From Chryseotalea sanaruensis (GTDB taxonomy: Bacteria > Bacteroidota > Bacteroidia > Cytophagales > Cyclobacteriaceae), in assembly GCF_003990915.1 (NCBI RefSeq), contig NZ_BHXQ01000001.1, positions 303,402 to 367,401 on the forward strand: a stretch of DNA of 64,000 bases, read 5' to 3'. Below the pieces are notes generated by a model, which made no database searches, was not told where the DNA came from, and saw only the letters and a program-made list of their open reading frames with translations. Below, in pieces: positions 55,437-64,000 of the stretch. A program made the translations under genes and the position numbers. Each line of letters opens with the position of its first letter. The first letter of the stretch is position 1.

Positions 55437-56708
55437 ATGAAGTATAGTTTTACATATAGACCTCTTACTATAGCAATATTCATATTGCTTTCTAGCTCTG
55501 TATCCTTTTCACAAAGCATTAAGAAGCAGTTCAGTGAAAGTGTATCTGTGCAGGTGAGTAATCCATTGCAGACTGAACGCAAGGATGTCTTAGTCAGTAT
55601 TAAAGCAAACCAGCTGACAGACACAGGTTTCAATGCAGATGCTTTTGTAGTGATGGATGGTGATAAAGAATTGGCTAGTCAGTATAATAAAACGGATGAG
55701 GATGAAAAGGGTATTGTTTTCATGATTGATGCCTTGAAAGCTAATGAGAAAAAAACTATCACAATCTACTATAACAAAACAGGAAAAATAGCGCGCAATT
55801 ATACCAAACGTACGCAAGCAGAACTTTCTCATAAAGTTGGTGGACGTTTCGAAAACAGAGAGTACATAGGAGGTGAGTTCAAGAATGTAGATTATTTACG
55901 GGTGCCCCCCGAACATAAAGATCACTCATGGTTTATACGCTATGAAGGGCCAGGTTGGGAGTCTGACAAAGTAGGCTATCGATTCTATTTAGATCAGCGC
56001 AATGCCACAGATGTGTTTGGAAAAGTAAAACCGGAAATGGCACTTCAAAAAACAGGTTTAGATGGTTTTGATTCTTATCATAACATGCAAGACTGGGGTA
56101 TGGATGTGATGAAAGTGGGTAAATCTGTTGGAGTAGGATCGATTGCCACACTTTACAATAAATCCGCTTTGCGTGTTGAAAAAACTGATAGTGTTGACTG
56201 TCGTATTACAGAGAATGGTGCAATATACTCTTCAATACTCACACACTATTTTGGCTGGCAGGTAGGAGAGAAGAAGCATGATGTAAGCTCACGCTTATCT
56301 ATACATGCGGGCAGCAGATTAAGTAGGGAATTACTTACCGTGAGTAATGACATTAACAATATCACAACAGGTATTACAAAGGACAAAGTATCAAAAACTA
56401 TAACCGATAAGGGCAATAAAGAACAATGGGCTTATGTGGCCACTTATGGCAAGCAAAGTTTGAATAGTGATAATTTGGGATTGGCTGTATTCTTTAATCC
56501 TGAATTCATCAATGAATTTACTGAAGATGAATTTAGTCACCTGGTTAGTTTAAAGCCTGAGAATGGAAAGGTGGTATATCATTTTTTAGCCGCATGGGAG
56601 AAAGAACCAAATGGTATTACCAATGAGGAAGCTTTTCGTACTTACATCACCCAGGTGGCGACAGCATTAGCAAATCCTGTTCAGGTTAAACTGTTAAAGA
56701 AGAAGTAA
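55437..56708 (+). CDS. DUF4861 family secreted protein
   Basis: A 423-residue secreted protein from ATG 55437, which starts a clear signal peptide (YRPLTIAIFILLSSSVSFSQS); the longer frame to 55401 overlaps the GH28 stop. It matches DUF4861, a beta-rich family common in pectin-degradation loci: an N-terminal Ig-like part (about 30-125) and a larger domain with the conserved-looking RYEGPGWESDKVGYRFYLDQRNATDVFGK, MQDWGMDVMKVGKSVGVGSI and the end YHFLAAWEKE. Function is not settled to my knowledge; a role in uronate-linked cleavage is inferred from its position between GH28 and GH105. Confidence 0.75.
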   Translation: MKYSFTYRPLTIAIFILLSSSVSFSQSIKKQFSESVSVQVSNPLQTERKDVLVSIKANQLTDTGFNADAFVVMDGDKELASQYNKTDEDEKGIVFMIDALKANEKKTITIYYNKTGKIARNYTKRTQAELSHKVGGRFENREYIGGEFKNVDYLRVPPEHKDHSWFIRYEGPGWESDKVGYRFYLDQRNATDVFGKVKPEMALQKTGLDGFDSYHNMQDWGMDVMKVGKSVGVGSIATLYNKSALRVEKTDSVDCRITENGAIYSSILTHYFGWQVGEKKHDVSSRLSIHAGSRLSRELLTVSNDINNITTGITKDKVSKTITDKGNKEQWAYVATYGKQSLNSDNLGLAVFFNPEFINEFTEDEFSHLVSLKPENGKVVYHFLAAWEKEPNGITNEEAFRTYITQVATALANPVQVKLLKKK

Positions 56709-56709
56709 T

Positions 56710-58287
56710 ATGCTGAGTAAGACCAGATACAGACGCCATCTTATTTTTCTCAGCATCATACTGTTGGGTGGTTTACTGATTTATTGTCAGCAAACGGATA
56801 AAGCGACTTCTCAAGAGTTTATCGTGCAACGTTTATATAATTCTCGTTCTGCAAAAGACACTGTGCAGATTGTAATCAACTGGACGGATATTTCATCACG
56901 TTTTTCCGGAGCTGAGAAAACACGATTTACTGTTAAGGATTTGAATTTTGGAAAAACATTTGAAGCAAAAGTCGTTGATACAGATGCAGACAAGGTACCG
57001 GAGCAATTGGTGTTTGACTATGTATTCGCTTCCAATGAGCCCATCTTCGCATTTACACTTTCTTCCGGTGGGGGCAATGCCTTGTATTTGTCTGAGACAG
57101 CCTCAACGAATGAGCGATTAAAAATTACCTGGTTAAAGTCTTACACTGACTATATCAAAGACAATCCGGTTGACTCCTGGTCAGATAAAATTATAGAGTC
57201 TACTTTACAACTGTATCCTGACCCTGTTGATTTCCCGATTTACGCACCTGATCGCTGGAACTACGAATATGGATTTTTCCTTAATGCGACTTTTGTTCGT
57301 TATCAGGAAACTAAAAATGAGAGATACCTTGACTATATCAAACAGTGGGTAAATCGTTTCATCGATGAAAATGGAAAATTGGATTCTATACAATACCGCC
57401 CTGATGAATATAAGTTAGACGATATTTTACCGGGCAGGATACTACTTTCTTTATATGAATTAACCAAAGAGGAAAAATACAAGAATGCTGCTAATCAGTT
57501 AAAAGCACAATTGCTTACACAACCAAAAACAAACGAAGGCGGCTATTGGCATAAGCTGGTCTATCCATCACAAATGTGGTTAGATGGCATTTACATGGCG
57601 GATGTTTTTTCACTTCAATATGCTCAAACATTTAATGAACCGGCTTTAGTTGAAGAAGCCATTCATCAGATAAAACTGATTTCAAAGTATACAACAGATT
57701 CCACTACTGGTTTGATGTATCACGGTTGGGATGAATCAAAAAACAAAGTCTGGGCAGATTCAGTTAAGGGAACTTCGCCTGAGTTTTGGGGACGTGCAGT
57801 GGGTTGGTACATGATGGCACTGGTGGAAAGTATAGAATACATTCCTGTTGATCATCCAGATAGAAAAGCACTGATCAAATTATTTCAGGATTTATCAGCG
57901 AGCGTTAAAAAGTATCAGGATACCAGTAATCGACTATGGTATCAGGTTTTAGATAAAGGCAATCGTGAAGGTAACTGGATAGAAACATCGTGTTCTGCCA
58001 TGTTCACTTACGCTTTTGCTAAAGGCAATCGACTTGGTTTGTTAGACGCTGCTTATCTGAAAGCAGCGCAAGAAGCCTATCAATCTTTAATAAAAGATTA
58101 TGTAGTATTTGACGATGAGGGGATATTATATCTGAACCGTACCGTAAAAATCGGAACACTTAATCCTAAAGGTTCCAAAGGAGATTTTGATTACTACATC
58201 TCAACAGAATGTCGCATCAACGATTACAAAGGCTTAGCCGCACTTCTTTATGCAAGCCTCGAATTGGATAAAGTAAAAACTAATTAG
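56710..58287 (+). CDS. GH105 unsaturated rhamnogalacturonyl/galacturonyl hydrolase
   Basis: Removes the terminal unsaturated uronate from pectin oligomers made by lyases, yielding the substrate of KduI. 525 residues, longer than single-domain GH105 enzymes. An N-terminal hydrophobic segment (about 10-30) ending in LLIYC may be a membrane anchor or weak lipobox. An extra beta-rich domain (about 35-150) precedes the (alpha/alpha)6 barrel (about 160-525). Barrel motifs are GGYWHKLVYPSQMWLDGIYMADVF with the catalytic Asp, and YHGWDE with SPEFWGRAVGWYMMALVE. Starts 1 base after the DUF4861 stop. Confidence 0.88.
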   Translation: MLSKTRYRRHLIFLSIILLGGLLIYCQQTDKATSQEFIVQRLYNSRSAKDTVQIVINWTDISSRFSGAEKTRFTVKDLNFGKTFEAKVVDTDADKVPEQLVFDYVFASNEPIFAFTLSSGGGNALYLSETASTNERLKITWLKSYTDYIKDNPVDSWSDKIIESTLQLYPDPVDFPIYAPDRWNYEYGFFLNATFVRYQETKNERYLDYIKQWVNRFIDENGKLDSIQYRPDEYKLDDILPGRILLSLYELTKEEKYKNAANQLKAQLLTQPKTNEGGYWHKLVYPSQMWLDGIYMADVFSLQYAQTFNEPALVEEAIHQIKLISKYTTDSTTGLMYHGWDESKNKVWADSVKGTSPEFWGRAVGWYMMALVESIEYIPVDHPDRKALIKLFQDLSASVKKYQDTSNRLWYQVLDKGNREGNWIETSCSAMFTYAFAKGNRLGLLDAAYLKAAQEAYQSLIKDYVVFDDEGILYLNRTVKIGTLNPKGSKGDFDYYISTECRINDYKGLAALLYASLELDKVKTN

Positions 58288-58341
58288 CCCAACAAATATG
58301 AAACAACGATCGATACTAAGGAAAAATGGCAATCTACGGCA

Positions 58342-58353
58342 ACGAACGTTCGT
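58342..58353. promoter_or_regulatory. Palindrome before the pectin-locus SusC gene
   Basis: ACGAACGTTCGT is a perfect 12-bp palindrome 54 bp before the SusC ATG (58408). A GCAATC half site is at 58329. It may be an operator for a regulator outside the window. Confidence 0.3.
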
Positions 58354-58407
58354 GAATTTTAGCATCAATAAACTAACAAACCACTATCAACTCAAAAACT
58401 GTCTACT

Positions 58408-61400
58408 ATGAAGGAAAATTTACCAATTAGAAAATGGATGCAGATTGCATTCATGACTTTCTCCCTACTGGGAGTAGGTACCCTTGAGGTACTGTCGCAA
58501 AGCAAACCTATAAAAGGTGTTGTAAAAGGTGACGATGGCGTAGCACTTCCAGGTGTTACTGTTGTGGAGAAAAGTACGCCTTCTAATGGAACAGTTACCG
58601 ATGCCGATGGAAATTTTAGCATTTCTGTCAGAGAAGGTGCAACACTAGTGATTTCGTTCATTGGTTTGAAAACACAGGAAGTAGCAGTTGGTAGTCAGAC
58701 TTCAATTGAAGTAACAATGGAGACTGATATAACACAATTGAGTGAAGTGGTCGTAATCGGTTATGGTACCATGAAGAAATCTGATCTGACAGGATCAGTT
58801 GTTTCTATTGGTGGCGATGATCTAAAAAAAGTACCAGTTGCTTCAGTGGCAGAATCACTTACCGGCCGTTTGGCAGGGGTTCAAGTAACAGGCACAGAAG
58901 GTTCACCAGATGCGGAAGTAAATATACGTGTCCGTGGTGGAGGATCCATTACGCAAAGCAATCAGCCTTTATACATTGTTGATGGTTTTCCTGTTAACAG
59001 TATAAATGATATTACGCCATCTGATATTGAATCTATTAATGTTTTAAAGGATGCATCTTCTACAGCCATATATGGATCGCGTGGAGCAAATGGGGTAATT
59101 ATCATCACTACCAAAAGTGGTAAGGCCGGGAAGTTCTCGGTTAGCTATAATGCGTTTTATGGTTTCAAGAAAATAGCGAACACATTGGATGTATTAAATC
59201 CACAAGACTTTGTGAAATGGCAACGAGAGTACTCTCAATTGAGATTTGATTCAGACGATCAGGGTTATTATGAAAATTACTTTGGCACCTGGCAGGACCG
59301 TGACTTATTTGACGGATTAAGTGGTAATGACTGGCAGAAGCAGATTTATGGAAGAACAGGTGTTGTCAATAGCCAGGATATTAGTTTGCGGGGTGGTAGT
59401 GATAAGTTCTCTTATTCAATGAACTATGCACTTTATGATGAGAAAGCCATCATGATTGGTTCTGACTTCAGGCGTAATAACTTCACTCTTAAATTGAATA
59501 ATAAGGCTTCGGATAAAATAGATATTGGGTTTTCATTACGTTACTCTGATACAGAAATACGAGGAGGGGGAGCTAATGAACAAAATGAAGTTTCCTCAGC
59601 AGATTCTCGTTTGAAGAACAGTGTTCTTTATTCACCAATCCAACTCCCAGGTATAACCAATAATGATACCGATGATCAACTGGCGGGTACCTTAATTAAT
59701 CCAATCATTGCCGTTATAGATAATGACAGACTGCAACAACGTAGAAATTTTAACGTTGCCGGTAGTATCGGTTGGAATATCCTAGAAGAATTAAATTTTA
59801 AGTCTGAGTTAGGTTTTGATGTTTTCAACAATATTGATAATCGTTTCTATGGTCGTTCAACTTACTATGTGCAGAATGTTCCTTCAAGCGAAAATCAAGG
59901 TAATCCTGCCGCAATTATTCGAGATGCAAAGGAGACAAGGATTAGAAGTACCAATACTTTTAATTATGATTTTAAGAATTTGCTAAGCAGTGACCATAAC
60001 CTGAAGCTCTTGTTGGGTCATGAGGTTATCCATACACAATCAAACCAGTTAAGTACGGTGCTTCATGGTTATCCAAAATTATTTCTGGCAGATCAGGCAT
60101 TTAAATTAACTACACAGGGTGTACCTCAGGCGGTCGACAACAATTTCAGCCCTGATGACAATCTATTGTCATTCTTTACACGCGCCACTTACGAGTATAA
60201 TGGAAAATATCTACTGTCAGCAACCTACAGAGCGGATGCATCCAGCAGATTCGCAGGTAATAATAGATGGGGGTATTTTCCATCAGCTGCTGTGGGCTGG
60301 AAAATTTCTGAAGAGAACTTTATGCAGGGAACTTCTAATTGGTTGGACAATTTGAAGATTCGCTTCAGTTATGGTGTTGCAGGTAATAATGGAATAGACA
60401 GAGGTCAGACTTCACAGGCATTTTTATCACGTACAACTACCTGGATAAACGGTGTGACTGATTTTTGGGCTGCTTCGAATCTACTTGCCAATCCTGATCT
60501 GAAGTGGGAGACAACCACAACGCGGAACGCTGGTCTTGATTTTGGTATTATTAAAAGTAAGCTGGTAGGTTCCTTTGAAGCATATTTGAATAACACTTCT
60601 GATTTATTAATTCAATTCCCTACGCCAGGTTCTGGCTATACTGATCAGTTCCGAAACATCGGTGAGACTGAAAACAAAGGTCTAGAGGCTTCACTTACTT
60701 ATGTTGCCTTGGAGAAGGAAAAGTATGGCCTTACCATCAGTGCAAATATTGGAATAAATAGAAACAAGGTTGTTTCACTGGGTGAGTTGAATGACTTCTT
60801 CCGCGATTCTGGTTGGGCGTCTACCGATATACAAGGTGATTTTAAAGTAGCAGTTGGTCGTCCGCTGGGTGATATGATTGGCTACCGTAGTGATGGCCGC
60901 TATGAAGTTTCTGATTTTGAGGGCTACGATGCAGGCTCCGGTAACTGGATTCTCAGATCGGATGTAGTAGACGGCTCTGTAGTGTTGGGTACGCTCAGAC
61001 CGGGTATGATGAAGCTAAGAGATCTGGATGGAGACGGAGATGTAACCGTTGCTGACAAAGAAAGAATAGGTAACGGATTGCCTAAGCATACCGGAGGTTT
61101 TACCCTGAATGGTTATGCTTATGGTTTTGATCTTACTGCTGCCTTTAATTATAGCTACGGTAACCAAGTATATAATGCAAATAAAATTGAGTACACAACT
61201 GCTACTCCAAGGACTAACTACCGCAATCTTATTGATATTATGGCAGATGGTAATCGCTGGACTAATTTGGATCCAGCTACAGGTACTATCGTGAATGATC
61301 CTGCAACGTTGGCTGCTATGAATGCCAACACTTCTATGTGGTCACCGTACATGGCGCGCTCAATATTCAGTGATTGGGCTGTTGAAGATGCATCCTTCTT

Positions 61401-61635
61401 GCGTCTAAATACTTTATCTCTTGGTTATACGCTTCCATCTTCGCTAACATCAAAAGCGCGCATACAAAACCTTCGTTTTTATGCAACCGCTTATAATGTA
61501 TTTGTGCTAACACCACATTCAGGCTTTGACCCTGAGGTTTCAACACGCAGAAGAACTGGTCTTACACCTAGTGTTGATTACTCTGCTTATCCAAGAAGCC
61601 GTCAACTTGTTTTTGGTTTAAATCTTAATTTCTAA
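58408..61635 (+). CDS. SusC/RagA family TonB-linked outer membrane transporter (pectin locus)
   Basis: Outer-membrane importer of pectic oligosaccharides (substrate inferred). 1075 residues. A signal peptide ends near LEVLSQ, followed by a carboxypeptidase-regulatory-like domain (about 35-115), the SusC signature LSEVVVIGYGTMKKSD, and the plug with LYIVDGFPVNSI and TAIYGSRGANGVIIITTKSG. A long beta-barrel ends in the terminal phenylalanine. The ATG at 58408 precedes the signal peptide and follows a 120-bp spacer. The SusD gene begins 7 bp downstream. Confidence 0.95.
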   Translation: MKENLPIRKWMQIAFMTFSLLGVGTLEVLSQSKPIKGVVKGDDGVALPGVTVVEKSTPSNGTVTDADGNFSISVREGATLVISFIGLKTQEVAVGSQTSIEVTMETDITQLSEVVVIGYGTMKKSDLTGSVVSIGGDDLKKVPVASVAESLTGRLAGVQVTGTEGSPDAEVNIRVRGGGSITQSNQPLYIVDGFPVNSINDITPSDIESINVLKDASSTAIYGSRGANGVIIITTKSGKAGKFSVSYNAFYGFKKIANTLDVLNPQDFVKWQREYSQLRFDSDDQGYYENYFGTWQDRDLFDGLSGNDWQKQIYGRTGVVNSQDISLRGGSDKFSYSMNYALYDEKAIMIGSDFRRNNFTLKLNNKASDKIDIGFSLRYSDTEIRGGGANEQNEVSSADSRLKNSVLYSPIQLPGITNNDTDDQLAGTLINPIIAVIDNDRLQQRRNFNVAGSIGWNILEELNFKSELGFDVFNNIDNRFYGRSTYYVQNVPSSENQGNPAAIIRDAKETRIRSTNTFNYDFKNLLSSDHNLKLLLGHEVIHTQSNQLSTVLHGYPKLFLADQAFKLTTQGVPQAVDNNFSPDDNLLSFFTRATYEYNGKYLLSATYRADASSRFAGNNRWGYFPSAAVGWKISEENFMQGTSNWLDNLKIRFSYGVAGNNGIDRGQTSQAFLSRTTTWINGVTDFWAASNLLANPDLKWETTTTRNAGLDFGIIKSKLVGSFEAYLNNTSDLLIQFPTPGSGYTDQFRNIGETENKGLEASLTYVALEKEKYGLTISANIGINRNKVVSLGELNDFFRDSGWASTDIQGDFKVAVGRPLGDMIGYRSDGRYEVSDFEGYDAGSGNWILRSDVVDGSVVLGTLRPGMMKLRDLDGDGDVTVADKERIGNGLPKHTGGFTLNGYAYGFDLTAAFNYSYGNQVYNANKIEYTTATPRTNYRNLIDIMADGNRWTNLDPATGTIVNDPATLAAMNANTSMWSPYMARSIFSDWAVEDASFLRLNTLSLGYTLPSSLTSKARIQNLRFYATAYNVFVLTPHSGFDPEVSTRRRTGLTPSVDYSAYPRSRQLVFGLNLNF

Positions 61636-61642
61636 TAAAGCG

Positions 61643-63427
61643 ATGAAATCTACTATGAAACGACTAACCTACCTGCTAGCAGTAGTAATCGCGAGTGTGC
61701 TTACTGCCTGTAACGATTTTCTGGAGACCCCGGTAAAATCTACATTAGATGAATCTGTTATTTTCTCTACACCAGACTTAGCGCGTGGTGCAGTTGATGG
61801 TATAAAAGTACCATTTGGTGAAACAAACTCTTATCGCGGACGCTTCCTGCCATGGTATGGTATGAATACAGATGTAGAGTGGTATAATGCCTCTCAAACA
61901 GCTGGTGATAATGCAGACCTGGCTGTATATAATGCCCAGCCTAATAATGCCAACATGAATACAGAAAACAATACCTGGGCTCAAATGTATTCTGGTATTG
62001 AGCGTGCTAATTTATGCATAAGAGGTTTAAGACGATATGGAAATCCATCACCTGATAACGAGTTGGGAAATTTATTGGGCGAGGCTTTAACGTTGCGCGC
62101 AGTTTATTATGCCGATTTATTAAAGGCATGGGGAGATGTACCAGCTCGTTTTGAGCCGATCTCTTCAGAGACTATTTATTTGCCAAAAACAAGTCGTGAT
62201 GTGATCTATAAACAATTAATTGCTGATTTAGGTGAAGCCGCAACACTTGTTCCCTGGCCTAATGAAACGGCATCAACCAGTAGTGTTGAGCGAGTGAACA
62301 AAGCTTTTGTGAAAGGTTTGCGCGCCCGTTTATGCCTGGCTGCAAGTGGGTACTCTCAGTATCCGGTTGTAGGAATAAAGAGAAGTGATGATCCTGAATT
62401 ATCAGTTGCCAATATGTATGCCATAGCTTATCAGGAATGTTTGGATGTTATCAACAGTGGTACTGCAAGGCTGGAACCTTTGTTTGAAACAGTATTTAAG
62501 AAAAACAATCAAGATGATGTAACTGCCGGAGGGGAAACACTTTGGGAGATTCCATTCTCCGATGGACGTGGCCGTATGCTCTTTACTTTTGCAGTACGCC
62601 ATGCTACCAATGATCAGTACCATGCCAATGGTGCAAATCGCGGTGGTCAGGCGGGCCCTCTGCCCATAATTTTTTATGACTTTGATGAGAAAGACACAAG
62701 AAGGGATGTTACCTGTGTGCCTTATCGATATGGTACTGCAGACCAGAATGGCTTTGCAAGACAAGAATTAGTCGGTTTAAATACATGGTACTTTGGTAAA
62801 TATCGCTACGAATGGATGGATCGTTTTGTAACATCAACAAATGATGATGGTGTAAACAAATTGTACATGCGCTATGCTGAAATCCTGTTAATGGCTGCTG
62901 AAACTGCCAATGAACTACAAGGTCCTGGTGCAGCATTACCTTACCTCAGAGAAATTCGTCAGCGCGCATTCAATTCAGCAGACTGGACTGAAAAGGTTGA
63001 TAACTACTTAAGCACGCTGGGTACAAAAGAAGCGATGTTTACTGCTATTGTAGATGAGCATAAGTTTGAATTTACAGGTGAAATGGAACGCAAGCAAGCT
63101 TTGATTCGCTGGAATTTATTAGGTACCAAAATAGATGAAGCTAAAGTCAAAATGTATGCTTTGATTGATCGCACTGGTGAATATGCCAATGTTCCTTCCA
63201 TTCTGCACTACCGATATGCGGCAGATAATGAAACGCTTGAAATTTATGGCTTGAACAGAGGAGAGAATGATCCTGCTCCTGTTGGATATGAATCAACCTT
63301 TAACTGGGACAATCTCAATAGCGAAAAGGTAGAGTCTATTTACATTCAAAATCCCGACACAAAACAATTCTGGCCTATATGGCAGGTGTTTTTGAATTCA
63401 AGCAACGGTCAATTAGTGAATGAATAA
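61643..63427 (+). CDS. SusD/RagB family lipoprotein (pectin locus)
   Basis: Partner lipoprotein of the preceding SusC, 594 residues. The signal peptide ends in VLTAC followed by NDFLETP, the common SusD mature start. The TPR-like helical region contains EALTLRAVYYADLLKAWGDVPARFEP, and the C-terminal block has LYMRYAEILLMAAETANEL and EHKFEFTGEMERKQALIRW. ATG at 61643; the ATG at 61655 is an alternative. Presumably binds homogalacturonan or its oligomers at the cell surface. Confidence 0.95.
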   Translation: MKSTMKRLTYLLAVVIASVLTACNDFLETPVKSTLDESVIFSTPDLARGAVDGIKVPFGETNSYRGRFLPWYGMNTDVEWYNASQTAGDNADLAVYNAQPNNANMNTENNTWAQMYSGIERANLCIRGLRRYGNPSPDNELGNLLGEALTLRAVYYADLLKAWGDVPARFEPISSETIYLPKTSRDVIYKQLIADLGEAATLVPWPNETASTSSVERVNKAFVKGLRARLCLAASGYSQYPVVGIKRSDDPELSVANMYAIAYQECLDVINSGTARLEPLFETVFKKNNQDDVTAGGETLWEIPFSDGRGRMLFTFAVRHATNDQYHANGANRGGQAGPLPIIFYDFDEKDTRRDVTCVPYRYGTADQNGFARQELVGLNTWYFGKYRYEWMDRFVTSTNDDGVNKLYMRYAEILLMAAETANELQGPGAALPYLREIRQRAFNSADWTEKVDNYLSTLGTKEAMFTAIVDEHKFEFTGEMERKQALIRWNLLGTKIDEAKVKMYALIDRTGEYANVPSILHYRYAADNETLEIYGLNRGENDPAPVGYESTFNWDNLNSEKVESIYIQNPDTKQFWPIWQVFLNSSNGQLVNE

Positions 63428-63446
63428 AAGTATTAAAGATATTGTT

Positions 63447-64000
63447 ATGAAAAGTATAAGCAGACTTAGTAAAAATATTTTCATTGGACTTTTATCACTC
63501 ATAGTGATTAGTGCCTGTGAAGATAATATAGATCCAGTTGAAGAATTGAATCTTTCAAGGGTTCTAACTCCGGTAGAACTGGTAGCGAGAATAAGGAATT
63601 TGACTACTATTGAACTTACATGGGACTTACGTGATGAAGCTGTTGAGTATGTTGTTGAATTCAGCGAAGACAGTCTTGAATTTACTAGTATCATCAGAAC
63701 AGTAACGGTATCGCCAGATGATTTACCACTGCAGGAAGTATTTGATGGGGAAACCAGATATTCTGCAAGGGTAAAAGGCATTGGTGCCAATGGCTTCGGA
63801 GAATCCAATTGGGCCACTGTAACAATTATGACTGCTCAAGAAAATATATTCTTGCCTGTTATAGACGGAGATATAGCAGCCACTACAGCAACGTTAAGAT
63901 GGCCGGCTGGAAGTAATGTAACCAGCTTCCTCATTAATCCGGGTGCTATAAGCAGAGCAATTACCGAGGATGAGAAAGCAGCAGGTATCGCTACTATTAC
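63447..64000 (+). CDS. Fibronectin-III-like surface lipoprotein (3' end missing)
   Basis: An open frame from ATG 63447 runs past the right edge with no stop. The signal peptide ends in VISAC followed by EDN, so a surface lipoprotein is likely. A fibronectin-III-like repeat lies at about residues 35-125 (TPVELVARIRNLTTIELTWDL, EYVVEFSEDSLEF, YSARVKGIGANGFGESNW) and a second begins near 130. Such proteins follow SusD in pectin loci and often continue into a DUF5123/beta-helix pectate-lyase-like domain, which cannot be seen here. Confidence 0.8.
   Translation, partial: MKSISRLSKNIFIGLLSLIVISACEDNIDPVEELNLSRVLTPVELVARIRNLTTIELTWDLRDEAVEYVVEFSEDSLEFTSIIRTVTVSPDDLPLQEVFDGETRYSARVKGIGANGFGESNWATVTIMTAQENIFLPVIDGDIAATTATLRWPAGSNVTSFLINPGAISRAITEDEKAAGIATI

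Noticed and set aside
1..64000. CRISPR arrays, tRNA or rRNA genes, prophage or intact IS
   Set aside because: No regularly spaced repeats, cloverleaf sequences, rRNA blocks or transposase genes with catalytic domains were found by eye. A tRNAscan and IS search would settle this.

Overview
The window looks like a chromosomal segment of a Bacteroidota species, most likely of the order Cytophagales. The evidence is two SusC/SusD pairs, many acidic-tailed lipoproteins, a subtilase with a type IX secretion (T9SS) sorting domain, AT-rich spacers and very few Shine-Dalgarno sites. The lineage call is inferred from gene content; no rRNA, tRNA, CRISPR array or intact transposase was seen.

Layout. (1) 1-11702: a truncated 7TMR-DISM membrane sensor ending in an IS1595-transposase-like zinc ribbon/HTH, then a glucan utilization locus: SusC, SusD, LamG lipoprotein, GH144-type glucanase lipoprotein and GH3 beta-glucosidase. 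GH144 plus GH3 suggests beta-1,2-glucan as substrate (inference). (2) 11699-19484, minus strand: a tight six-gene operon in the order DUF4159, MoxR ATPase, DUF58/vWA, BatA-like, DUF4175 and a large membrane protein. (3) 19635-22633, minus strand: the TldE/TldD protease pair, with a Tat signal on TldD. (4) 22917-42705: housekeeping and accessory genes. These include an FtsX-type permease, FKBP and cyclophilin isomerases, an M57 metalloprotease divergent from a T9SS subtilase, a Crp-like regulator, DUF4345, DinB, Hsp20, SDR, ABC-F, a PAS histidine kinase, a small SecA-like protein, PgeF, an LLM oxidoreductase and an orphan ABC ATPase. Decayed palindromic repeats lie between 31.6 and 36.2 kb. (5) 42858-64000: a pectin/galacturonate locus.

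How the pectin locus works. GH28 releases galacturonate and GH105 removes unsaturated uronate ends left by lyases. SusC/SusD import oligomers and ExuT imports hexuronate. Saturated galacturonate goes UxaC, UxaB, UxaA to KDG. The unsaturated product goes KduI, KduD to KDG. KdgK and the KDPG aldolase finish the route to pyruvate and glyceraldehyde-3-phosphate. A divergent LacI-family regulator sits between the two arms. The perfect 12-bp palindrome GCAATCGATTGC occurs before uxaC and before the GH28 gene, with a 10/12 match before kduI, which suggests a small LacI regulon. No pectate lyase or pectin esterase is in the window; the locus continues past the right edge.

The points most worth a second look are the sensor fused to a transposase-derived DNA-binding module beside a SusCD locus, the 181-residue stand-alone protein resembling the second half of the SecA motor, the inferred LacI operator set, and several inverted-repeat elements.
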